From positions 1 through 7,836 of the forward strand of contig CAZBWV010000082.1 in NCBI GenBank assembly GCA_964495805.1: 7,836 nt of DNA, read 5' to 3'. The stretch's first letter is position 1, and each line of letters begins with the position of its first letter. A program made the translations under genes and the position numbers. This DNA is from JALXCH01 sp964495805. Lineage in GTDB: Bacteria > Calditrichota > Calditrichia > RBG-13-44-9. Positions 1 to 6,100 of the stretch are shown piece by piece. A model generated the notes under the pieces. That model was not told the origin of the DNA, searched no databases, and saw only the letters and a program-made list of their open reading frames with translations.

Positions 1-27
1 ACCCTTTGATGTAGGACAACAGCTTGC

Positions 28-80
28 TGTCATTCCGACTGGAGCGACGAACGGAGTGAGGAGCGGAATAGAGGAATCTC
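28..80 (+). repeat. Repeat module A, left copy
   Basis: This 53-bp module starts TGTCATTCCGACTGGAGC and ends GGAATCTC. Its near-terminal ATTCCG and CGGAAT are inverted, so its ends can pair. The right copy at 7509-7561 has the same length and differs at about four positions. It shares the TGTCATTCCGAC start and GGAATCTC end with module D, so A and D are one family. Confidence 0.85.
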
Positions 81-96
81 GTTAAGAAAATTTTTT

Positions 97-171
97 GGAC
101 AGGAGGAACAGGATTTTTCAGGATAAAAAAAGTCAATCAAAAAATTCTGTCTCATCCTGTATATCCTGTCC
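97..171. repeat. Repeat module B, left copy: CAGGAT-type imperfect palindrome
   Basis: The left arm carries CAGG units starting at 100, 109 and 119. The right arm carries the inverted form, with CTG-containing units at 147, 156 and 165, so the units recur every 9-10 bp. The arms flank an A-rich centre that contains AGTCAATCAA. Transcribed from either strand it would fold into a long imperfect hairpin. A second copy lies at 7579-7655. Similar CAGGAT repeats are, from memory, dispersed in many environmental bacterial genomes; the function is unknown to me. Confidence 0.85.
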
Positions 172-205
172 AACAATTCTTTTTTCCGAATAAACCGGAT
201 GGGAA

Positions 206-247
206 ATGAGACCCCTCGACTCCGCTGGCGCTCCGCTCGGGGTGACA
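206..247 (-). repeat. Repeat module C, left copy
   Basis: Read on the minus strand the module starts TGTCACCCCGAGCGGAG and ends GGGGTCTCAT, so it is an inverted relative of modules A and D. Positions 209-247 are identical by eye to 7685-7723 (39 of 39). It is preceded by the 15-mer CCGAATAAACCGGAT at 186-200, which recurs with one change at 7347-7361 before the inner right-hand C copy. C and D face each other, giving a potential large stem-loop. Confidence 0.85.
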
Positions 248-258
248 CACCAGCCCAC

Positions 259-309
259 TGTCATTCCGACCGAGCCGGGACGGAGTCGAGACGAGTGGAG
301 GAATCTCTT
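259..309 (+). repeat. Repeat module D, left copy
   Basis: This 51-bp module starts TGTCATTCCGACCGAGC and ends GGAATCTCTT. It differs from 7734-7784 at one position by eye, and more from the middle copy at 7418-7468. Terminal ATTCC and GGAAT are inverted. With module C it forms a head-to-head pair about 80 bp downstream of the radC stop codon. Confidence 0.85.
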
Positions 310-343
310 GGGAATGTCATTCTGTTCATCTCACATCCATTAA

Positions 344-364
344 CACCGGGGCTTCAGCCCGGTG
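344..364. terminator. GC-rich hairpin downstream of radC (possible terminator or REP-like)
   Basis: CACCGGGGC and GCCCGGTG can pair around a TTCA loop with one bulged G. The hairpin sits 26 bp beyond the radC stop in the direction of transcription. No T-run follows it on the minus strand (the sequence continues TTAATGGATG), so it is not a canonical intrinsic terminator. It may be a REP-like element or a 3'-end stabilising hairpin. Confidence 0.45.
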
Positions 365-390
365 GAACGGCGTTTCACATGCTCGGCTTT

Positions 391-1101
391 TCAGTCCCCA
401 ATCAGCCCTTCTTCCCGAAAGCTGAAAAATCCGTCCGCACCAATAATGACATGATCCAGAACCGGAATATCCAGCACTTTGCCCGCTTCAACCAATTGAC
501 GGGTGATTTGTCGGTCTTCGCGGGAGGGATTGGGGACACCGGAGGGATGATTATGCACCAGAATGATGGAAGCCGCTAAATCACTAATGGCAGGATGGAA
601 TACCTCCCGGGGATGGACCAGAGAAGCGTTCAGTGTTCCTTCACTAATTTTGTACTCCTTCATCAACAGATTGGCGCTATTGAGCAGCAGCACCAGAAAG
701 ACTTCCTTTTTGTAAGCACTCAACTGCGGTCCGTACTTCCGGAAGACCACCTCCGGGGAGGAAATTTTAAGCTTCTGCTGACGGGGCAGACTGGCGATGC
801 GACGGGCAATTTCGAAAACGGCAGCCAGAGTCACCGCTTTTGCGGGTCCGATTCCTTTCAGACGAAACAGCTTTTTGTAATTTACCTCTGCTAACTGATG
901 CAAACTACCAAATTCTTTCAGCACTGTTTTAGCCAGGTCCACCGCCGTGTACTGGCGGCTACCGGTACGAAACAGAATGGCCAGCAGCTCGGAGTCGGTC
1001 AGTTCGCCGGGACCCATCGCCATGAGCTTTTCCCGCGGACGCTCTTCCTCTGGCCAATCGGTAATCCGGGTACGATAAAATATTGGTTCTTTGACTTTCA
1101 C
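391..1101 (-). CDS. radC: RadC family JAB/MPN-domain protein
   Basis: This is a RadC/DUF2466-type protein of 236 residues, close to the usual family length of about 225-230. The N-terminal part has the family signature ITDWPEEERPREKL and a helix-hairpin-helix-like GIG segment at about 83-85. The C-terminal part is a JAB1/MPN metalloprotease fold with the metal-binding motif HNHPSG...PSxxD (His183, His185, Asp196). RadC was historically called a DNA repair protein, but its biochemical role is unsettled. A TTG start at 1128 is possible, but GTG at 1101 is preferred because GGGGGAGG lies 8 nt upstream and the extra nine residues do not look like the family. It follows the mutase-subunit gene after 71 bp and is probably cotranscribed with it. 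It is the last gene before the left repeat array. Confidence 0.93.
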   Translation of the reverse strand: MKVKEPIFYRTRITDWPEEERPREKLMAMGPGELTDSELLAILFRTGSRQYTAVDLAKTVLKEFGSLHQLAEVNYKKLFRLKGIGPAKAVTLAAVFEIARRIASLPRQQKLKISSPEVVFRKYGPQLSAYKKEVFLVLLLNSANLLMKEYKISEGTLNASLVHPREVFHPAISDLAASIILVHNHPSGVPNPSREDRQITRQLVEAGKVLDIPVLDHVIIGADGFFSFREEGLIGD

Positions 1102-1109
1102 AGCAATTT

Positions 1110-1117
1110 CCTCCCCC
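1110..1117 (-). promoter_or_regulatory. Shine-Dalgarno site fixing the radC start
   Basis: GGGGGAGG on the minus strand lies 8 nt before the GTG at 1101. This supports the shorter RadC over the TTG start at 1128, which would place this site inside the coding region. Confidence 0.7.
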
Positions 1118-1172
1118 GAACACTTCAATTGTACCAGACAAACTCCCTTTCACTCCCTTCCCATTTTTCCGC

Positions 1173-1589
1173 TTACTCCTTTTTCCCTTTCCGATGCTCC
1201 TCGTACCAGGAGCGGATATAATCCACTGTTTCCTGAGTGTTGGTACCGGGACCGAACAAACGTCCCACACCCATTTCTTGCAATTTTTTCATATCCTCTT
1301 CGGGAATAATGCCGCCCCCGGTGAGCAACACATCATCCAGCCCTTTTTTCTTCATCAAGTCCAGTACTTTGGGGAAAAGGGTCATGTGGGCACCGGAGAG
1401 AATACTCAGGGCAATTACATCCACATCTTCCTGAAGAGCGGTTTCCACAATCATTTCCGGAGTCTGGCGCAAACCGGTGTAAATCACCTCCATCCCCGCA
1501 TCGCGCAATGCTGCCGCAACCACTTTGGCTCCCCGATCATGTCCATCCAATCCCGGTTTGGCTACCAAAACACGGATTTTTCGCTCCAT
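1173..1589 (-). CDS. Methylmalonyl-CoA mutase small (B12-binding) subunit / cobalamin-binding protein
   Basis: This 138-residue protein consists only of the C-terminal cobalamin-binding domain of the acyl-CoA mutase family. It has the complete base-off B12 signature: Asp15-x-His17-x-x-Gly20 (the His would replace the lower axial ligand), Ser62-Ile-Leu64, and Gly91-Gly92. Known stand-alone versions pair with a separately encoded catalytic subunit to interconvert methylmalonyl-CoA and succinyl-CoA in propionate metabolism. The catalytic subunit is not in this window. The start at 1589 is chosen because AAGGAG lies 6 nt upstream; the in-frame ATG at 1595 would abut that site directly. The acyl-CoA specificity (methylmalonyl, ethylmalonyl or isobutyryl) cannot be decided from this domain alone, although PGLDGHDRGAKV is typical of methylmalonyl-CoA mutase. 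It is separated from the barrel gene by 156 bp and may have its own promoter. Confidence 0.92.
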   Translation of the reverse strand: MERKIRVLVAKPGLDGHDRGAKVVAAALRDAGMEVIYTGLRQTPEMIVETALQEDVDVIALSILSGAHMTLFPKVLDLMKKKGLDDVLLTGGGIIPEEDMKKLQEMGVGRLFGPGTNTQETVDYIRSWYEEHRKGKKE

Positions 1590-1595
1590 ATACAT

Positions 1596-1601
1596 CTCCT
1601 T
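1596..1601 (-). promoter_or_regulatory. Shine-Dalgarno site of the B12-binding subunit gene
   Basis: AAGGAG on the minus strand is 6 nt before ATG 1589 and 0 nt before ATG 1595, so it favours the downstream start. Confidence 0.65.
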
Positions 1602-1648
1602 TTTTCTATTCTCTACCGTTCGTTTTTTCCGTTTTCGCCATATTCAAA

Positions 1649-1676
1649 AATATATACAGGATTTTCGACGATGCAA
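1649..1676 (-). promoter_or_regulatory. Possible promoter for the mutase-subunit/radC pair
   Basis: On the minus strand TTGCAT (1671-1676) and TATATT (1649-1654) are separated by 16 bp in an AT-rich gap. The same place also fits the Bacteroidota-type pattern, with TTTG upstream and TATTTTTG (TAnnTTTG) about 21 bp further on. The distance to the start codon is about 60 bp. Both readings come from eye-matching in AT-rich sequence, so this is only moderately supported. The rest of the 1590-1745 gap shows no convincing terminator for the upstream gene. Confidence 0.4.
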
Positions 1677-1745
1677 ATATTTTCGAAAAAAACAATATAT
1701 TTCAAAGGATACAGGAAAAGGCGGGAGTATTGCAACCGGACCCCA

Positions 1746-2492
1746 TCATAGCAACGGAATTCCCAGTCCCACACCAGCCATGATAAAAAAGCCGCTGAAA
1801 TCGTACTTCTCCGGTGTGGTGAAGCTGTCGGTTACCCCGGCGGGTGTGGTGAGACGCCCGGTCATCTCGCGTAACGGAGCGACCCGATAACCGGGTTCCA
1901 GAAAGAAATAGAAACTGCGTGTCATATGAAAAGTGATTCCGGCGGAGAAATAAGCGCTCATGGCGCTGGTGCTAAAATCCCCCTTATTGTTAATCAAATA
2001 ACTGGCATCGGAATAATAAAAAGTGGATTCGTTCCACCCGATGCCCACTCCAACACCGCTTCCGATAAACCAGTTGATTCTTTTCCAGGTGCTGTACCGG
2101 AAAAAATAATGAAGTCCCAGAGTAAACTCCAGATATTCAATGGTACGCTGGTAGTGGTATTCCACAGCATTACCCTGCAGGTAGCCAGAATACCAGGCTT
2201 CAGTGGGTTCCCGGTAAAAGTAACTGCTAACGTTGACAAAATATTCCTCTTCCCAGTGGTATTCCATCTGAAATCCCCAGGCGTAATTTCCACCAAAGGA
2301 CTCCGGTGGGGGCAATCGGACCCCGGTCTGGCGAAACAGGGCATCCAGTTTGGTGACCATATCGTCATTCACCTCGCTCATGTTCACCACCGCATACCCG
2401 AAATACGGTTTAATGCTCAGGCGTGCAGCACCAAGCGGCGAAAACCATATCAATCCAAGCAGAAACAGTACCAGCCAGTCGAACGTTTTCAT
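1746..2492 (-). CDS. Probable outer-membrane beta-barrel protein, unknown function
   Basis: I do not recognise a named family. From ATG 2492 the protein has 248 residues. It begins with a clear signal peptide: MKTFDW, a hydrophobic stretch LVLFLLGLIWF, then a small-residue cleavage region near SPLGAA. The mature part is rich in Tyr, Phe, Gly and Trp with alternating polar and hydrophobic segments, such as SIKPYFGYAV, YFVNVSSYFY and YFFLEPGYRVAPL, as expected for a small OmpA/OmpW-like 8-10 strand barrel. It ends GVGLGIPLL and lacks the usual terminal Phe. An in-frame ATG at 2597 would add 35 residues (283 in total) in front of the signal peptide; a TTG at 2588 has better spacing from GGGAGG. 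The signal peptide argues for 2492 or 2504, but no ideal ribosome site precedes either. It lies directly after the GWxTD gene, which also encodes an exported protein. Confidence 0.75.
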   Translation of the reverse strand: MKTFDWLVLFLLGLIWFSPLGAARLSIKPYFGYAVVNMSEVNDDMVTKLDALFRQTGVRLPPPESFGGNYAWGFQMEYHWEEEYFVNVSSYFYREPTEAWYSGYLQGNAVEYHYQRTIEYLEFTLGLHYFFRYSTWKRINWFIGSGVGVGIGWNESTFYYSDASYLINNKGDFSTSAMSAYFSAGITFHMTRSFYFFLEPGYRVAPLREMTGRLTTPAGVTDSFTTPEKYDFSGFFIMAGVGLGIPLL

Positions 2493-2608
2493 GCTCCACC
2501 CCATTGAATTCAGTAACGGTTGTTTCCCCTTTTTCAACCCGGTTTTTGCGGAAACTCCCGGTGCGGATGTTTTTTTGAATAATCGCAAGTTTACCATCCC
2601 TCCCGGGA

Positions 2609-3883
2609 TCAGTTGTATTCTTCGTCAATATAATTGGGGTCCAGATAGTAGTCGCCGAAACCGGTGCGGTCGATGAACAGAAAAATTTTGCGCAGGTCGT
2701 AGTAGCGCCACACTTCGTACGGCATGGTTCCCGGTTCGAAAGGATGGCGTTCGATGTCGTCCGGCTCACCGAATTTGATGAAAATCCGCCCCCGGTCAGT
2801 CTCCCAGCCATCCTGCGCCATGGTGGAGAAATTTTCGTTGGCGTAATTCACCCGACGGAAATACTCATCCATCAGCTCGTTTTTCTGAGTGTCCGGATTG
2901 GGATCCATTCGCTTCCAGAACCGCTTGAAATAGGCCAACTTTTCTTCGTACGGTTGTTTAAGTGCCCAATCAATGGAATCGGCATCCATGATGTAGCGCA
3001 TCTGTTTGAGCGCCAATTCCAGGTCGCGGGGGGATTCCGGTACTTCCGTCCAGAAGAAGGAAAACACTTTGCTGGAGGTCAATCGTTTATCCTGGTAAAT
3101 TCCTTCCACCTGCAAACGGTAGCGACTCTGATCGAATTGCCGGCGATTGATCCGCACATAGTGTTCGTTGTAAGCGGGACCATTCACCAGATGGTACCGG
3201 TTCAGTTGCGCCAGCACCCCATTGGCATCCCGAATGGAATATTGAATGCGCAGAGTATCGGTGGAATCGGAAACCAGAGTAATGAAATAGAAATAGATGT
3301 ACTTTTCTCCCTGACTGAAGTTGTTGTTCAAATTGGGCTCAAAATCGATGATTCGTCCCAGACTATCCAGAGTGTAGTGGGAGAACATCATCACATCGCT
3401 AAGCAGAAATTTCTGCTCTTCCAGACTGTTGACCACAAAGTGGATTTTTCGGTTAATTTTTTTGGCGGTATTGCGGTCTTCCACACTGATAATGGCATCG
3501 TAACTGCCGGCAGGCAGTTTAATTTCGGTAAGGAAGGTGTGTTTGATGTCCCGTGAGTTTGTTTCTTCGAATCGGGTGGTCTCAATCACTTTCTTTTCCC
3601 GATGATTGTACACCGTTTTCTTGTGTGCATCAGAAATGAAAATTTCGTAATCGATCTCTGCGACAAATTTATTTTTCTTTTTCAGGAAGGTCAGGTCGTC
3701 GTTCATCATTTGAATATAAAGCTGAATCAGCCGCTGACGACCATCCGGGGTGAAGGAGCGGAATATTCCCACCCGGAAGAACGGCAGACCAATCCCACTC
3801 AGGCGCGGGCTGGCCATATATTGGGAAAAGCTAATCGAAAACGTTAAGAAAAGTATTCCAATAATGATTAAAACGCGTTTCAT
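2609..3883 (-). CDS. GWxTD-domain exported protein
   Basis: This 424-residue protein has an N-terminal signal peptide (MKRVLIIIGILFLTFSISFS, residues 1-20). No Cys follows it, so it is not a typical lipoprotein and is probably periplasmic or outer-membrane associated. Residues from about 25 to 300 are beta-strand-like and lack motifs I know. The C-terminal region matches the GWxTD domain: GWETD at 359-363, preceded by a WKRMDP segment and followed by RGRIFIKFGEPDDIERH and a W-R-YY segment. GWxTD is a named domain family of unknown function, mainly in Bacteroidota and related phyla. The start codon overlaps the rimO stop (ATGA), and its GGAGG ribosome site lies within the last rimO codons, so translation is probably coupled. 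A long ORF on the opposite strand (2744-3556) is a shadow of this gene. Confidence 0.9.
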   Translation of the reverse strand: MKRVLIIIGILFLTFSISFSQYMASPRLSGIGLPFFRVGIFRSFTPDGRQRLIQLYIQMMNDDLTFLKKKNKFVAEIDYEIFISDAHKKTVYNHREKKVIETTRFEETNSRDIKHTFLTEIKLPAGSYDAIISVEDRNTAKKINRKIHFVVNSLEEQKFLLSDVMMFSHYTLDSLGRIIDFEPNLNNNFSQGEKYIYFYFITLVSDSTDTLRIQYSIRDANGVLAQLNRYHLVNGPAYNEHYVRINRRQFDQSRYRLQVEGIYQDKRLTSSKVFSFFWTEVPESPRDLELALKQMRYIMDADSIDWALKQPYEEKLAYFKRFWKRMDPNPDTQKNELMDEYFRRVNYANENFSTMAQDGWETDRGRIFIKFGEPDDIERHPFEPGTMPYEVWRYYDLRKIFLFIDRTGFGDYYLDPNYIDEEYN

Positions 3884-5247
3884 TCGTCCTCCACAAGCTG
3901 GCCGATCAGCTGATACTCCATGGCATCCGTCATTTTAACGTTGTAAAAGTCGCCAGGTTTTACCGGACGGTGTAAAGGTTCCACCAACACTTCGTTGTCA
4001 ATTTCCGGCGAATCGGCATACGTGCGTCCCACGGCATATCCATCTTCGGGGAACACGTCGTCTATCAGAACTTGATAAATTTTCCCCACTTTCGCAAGAT
4101 TTTTCTCCAGCGAAATTTTCTGTTGAATTTCCATGATTTCGCGGTAGCGTGCTTCGGCGACTTCCTGCGGGGGATGGGGCAACCGGTAAGCAGCGGTTCC
4201 TTCTTCGGGGGAATAAACAAACACACCCAGCCGGTCGAAACGGATTTCTTCCACAAATTCTTTTAGCTGCAGAAAGTCCGATTCGGTTTCTCCGGGATGT
4301 CCCACAATCAGGGTGGTACGCAGTGCCACATCGGGAATTTGCCGGCGGAGGTTGCGCAGGATCTGGCGGATGCGTCGGGAACTACCGCCGCGCTTCATCA
4401 CACGCAACATGGAATCGGTAATATGCTGCACGGGAAGATCGGCATAATGAACAATTTTTTCGCTCCGGGCCATCAGCTCAATCAGAGAATCCGGGAAGGT
4501 GGTGGGATAGGTGTAGTGCAGGCGAATCCAACGCAGCCCGTCGATTTGCTCCAGCTCCTGCAATAGCGGCAGAATACGCTGCTCACCATACAGGTCGATG
4601 CCGTAGTAGGTGGTATCCTGTGCAATAACAATCAGTTCTTTCACTCCCCGTTCAGCCAGCATTTCCGCTTCGCGGAGAATCTCCTCCTGCGGCCGACTGC
4701 GATGCCTGCCACGAATAAGCGGAATGGCGCAGAAAGCACATTCGTGGTTACACCCTTCGGAAATTTTAAGATACGCCAGGTGAGCGGGACGGGAAAGGAG
4801 CCGGTGTTCGTAAAGGTGCTCCGGAGAACGGGGATGCAATTTCAAATAATGCAGGATATTCTCAAAATCTTCTGTGCCAAAATAGGCATCCACTTCCGGA
4901 ATGTCCTTTTTCAGATCCTCCATATAGCGCTGGCTTAAGCACCCACACACCAGCACCCGGGTGTTTGGCTTGCGCTTTTTAATCTCTCCCGCTTCCAGTA
5001 TGGCTTCGATGGATTCCTGTTTGGCCGGGGTAATAAAACCACAGGTGTTGATAATGATGGTGTCGGCCTGCAACGGGTCGTCGGTTAATTGCACCCCATT
5101 GGCCTGAAGTTGTCCCATCAGAATTTCTGAGTCGTATTGATTTTTGGAACATCCCAGAGTGGTCAGGTGAACCGTAAGGGGTACGGATTCATTTTCGGAT
5201 CGTTTGTTTCTCCGGATTGGATTTGTTTTGATTTTATTGCCACTCAT
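3880..5247 (-). CDS. rimO: Ribosomal protein S12 methylthiotransferase RimO
   Basis: RimO is a radical SAM enzyme that methylthiolates the conserved Asp of ribosomal protein S12, using two 4Fe-4S clusters. All three parts are visible. The UPF0004 domain holds Cys33 (TLGCSKN), Cys69 (NTCGF) and Cys103 (CGCLSQRY). The radical SAM core has Cys166-x3-Cys170-x2-Cys173 in EGCNHECAFC, followed by the RimO-like IPLIRGRHRSRP. A C-terminal TRAM-like segment spans about 385-452. TLGCSKN and the IRGRHRSR segment favour RimO over the related tRNA enzyme MiaB. At 455 residues it is slightly longer than usual (about 430-440) because of a basic N-terminal extension of about 20 residues; no later in-frame Met precedes the conserved core. 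The start has no obvious ribosome site. It follows the deacetylase gene by 34 bp and overlaps the GWxTD gene by 4 bp. Confidence 0.96.
   Translation of the reverse strand: MSGNKIKTNPIRRNKRSENESVPLTVHLTTLGCSKNQYDSEILMGQLQANGVQLTDDPLQADTIIINTCGFITPAKQESIEAILEAGEIKKRKPNTRVLVCGCLSQRYMEDLKKDIPEVDAYFGTEDFENILHYLKLHPRSPEHLYEHRLLSRPAHLAYLKISEGCNHECAFCAIPLIRGRHRSRPQEEILREAEMLAERGVKELIVIAQDTTYYGIDLYGEQRILPLLQELEQIDGLRWIRLHYTYPTTFPDSLIELMARSEKIVHYADLPVQHITDSMLRVMKRGGSSRRIRQILRNLRRQIPDVALRTTLIVGHPGETESDFLQLKEFVEEIRFDRLGVFVYSPEEGTAAYRLPHPPQEVAEARYREIMEIQQKISLEKNLAKVGKIYQVLIDDVFPEDGYAVGRTYADSPEIDNEVLVEPLHRPVKPGDFYNVKMTDAMEYQLIGQLVEDE
3888..3892 (-). promoter_or_regulatory. Shine-Dalgarno site of the GWxTD gene inside the rimO 3' end
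   Basis: GGAGG on the minus strand lies within the last rimO codons (Val-Glu-Asp-Glu) and 4 nt before the GWxTD ATG. Together with the ATGA overlap this points to translational coupling. Confidence 0.6.
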
Positions 5248-5281
5248 GGTTTTCAGAAAGTATTTGTGGTGTTGTTGGAAT

Positions 5282-6100
5282 TCATTCGCTTTGCAGAGTT
5301 AAATTTCTCTTTTTGGCTATTTTTTGATACAGCCCGGTCAGCCGGGCAGGCCAGCTGATGAGGCGAAGCCGGGCAATCTCCAGCTGATGTGCCATCCCCG
5401 ACCCCAGTTTCCGCCGGAAGTTTGTGAGTGAGTCGATTCCGTAAACCGGAATTCGTTTAAGCAGCAGTTCCGGTTCAGGACGGGGATTTCCCCACAGATT
5501 CATACAACCGTAGCGGTAACCGGCTGCGCGCACCATCTGGCGCACCCGCGCATTTTGCTGTCCGAACGGATACGCCAGGGTATGCACCGGTTGACCGGTC
5601 AGGTTTTCTAATACTTCCCGGGATTCCACCAGTTCCCGGCGGAGATCTTTTTCGTTCAGATATATGAGCGATCGATGAGTAACGGTATGAGAACCCGCTT
5701 CCCAACCTGCCTGGGTCAGTTCCCGAATTTGTCCATCTTCCAGATGCCGAAACCGAATGCCCCCCAGATTGGCATCCCAGCTGTTCCAGGTACCCCGGTA
5801 GCCGGTAATCACAAACACCACCGCAGAGAAATTCAGTTCCTGCAAAACAGGAAAAGCGTACTGGTACACGGACTGATAGCCATCATCAAAAGTGATGACA
5901 ATGGGTTTGCCATCGTCGGGCAAGGCAGATTCAAGCTGGCGAAAGGTAACTGCCCGGTATCCTTCCCGATGCAACCATTCCATTTGCTCACGGAATTTTT
6001 CCGGCGAAACCACATTCAGTCCCCATTCCCGCACCGTATCGATTTTATGGTAGGTGAAAATGGGGATGTTGCCGCTCAGGAGCTTGTTACGCATGGTCAC
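5282..6100 (-). CDS. Polysaccharide deacetylase family protein (CE4/NodB domain)
   Basis: This 272-residue protein has the canonical motifs of carbohydrate esterase family 4. They are FTYHKID at 15-21, TFDDGY at 70-75 (Asp72 as catalytic base, Asp73 as metal ligand), SHTVTH at 137-142 (His138 and His142 as metal ligands), and YPFG at 177-180. CE4 enzymes remove N- or O-acetyl groups from peptidoglycan, chitin-like or cell-surface polysaccharides; the substrate cannot be told here. No signal peptide or membrane segment is seen, so it may act on cytoplasmic glycan or lipid-linked precursors. The C-terminal tail is basic. The start is GTG 6100 or ATG 6094 (the third codon); GGTGA just upstream gives no clear choice. 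Either way it overlaps the 3' end of ald, by 14 or 8 bp, which implies cotranscription. Confidence 0.93.
   Translation of the reverse strand: MTMRNKLLSGNIPIFTYHKIDTVREWGLNVVSPEKFREQMEWLHREGYRAVTFRQLESALPDDGKPIVITFDDGYQSVYQYAFPVLQELNFSAVVFVITGYRGTWNSWDANLGGIRFRHLEDGQIRELTQAGWEAGSHTVTHRSLIYLNEKDLRRELVESREVLENLTGQPVHTLAYPFGQQNARVRQMVRAAGYRYGCMNLWGNPRPEPELLLKRIPVYGIDSLTNFRRKLGSGMAHQLEIARLRLISWPARLTGLYQKIAKKRNLTLQSE

Larger units (their letters stand above)
1..310. repeat. Left composite repeat array (modules E-A-B-C-D)
   Basis: This non-coding flank is a mosaic of short repeats in the order E (degenerate, about 1-27), A, B, C, D. By eye the whole stretch aligns with about 7483-7784 on the right flank, in the same orientation and with similar spacing: A start to C start is 178 bp on the left and 173 bp on the right. 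Short ORFs running through it on either strand translate to low-complexity Arg/Ser/Glu-rich peptides and are not credible genes. I see no transposase and no clear promoter. It lies downstream of radC, so it marks the 3' boundary of the gene cluster. Confidence 0.85.

Noticed and set aside
344..364. Canonical rho-independent terminator for radC
   Set aside because: The hairpin is convincing, but no T-run follows it on the transcribed strand, so it is listed only as a possible terminator or REP-like hairpin.
30..579. Short ORFs through the left repeat array on both strands
   Set aside because: Their translations follow the repeat modules, and the same peptides appear from the right array; none has a domain or ribosome site.
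1194..1751. 185-codon plus-strand ORF
   Set aside because: It is antisense to the B12-binding subunit gene, whose motifs are complete, and continues into AT-rich intergenic sequence.
2744..3556. 270-codon ORF on the plus strand
   Set aside because: It is fully antisense to the well-supported GWxTD gene and its translation shows no domain; its length reflects the codon bias of the opposite strand.
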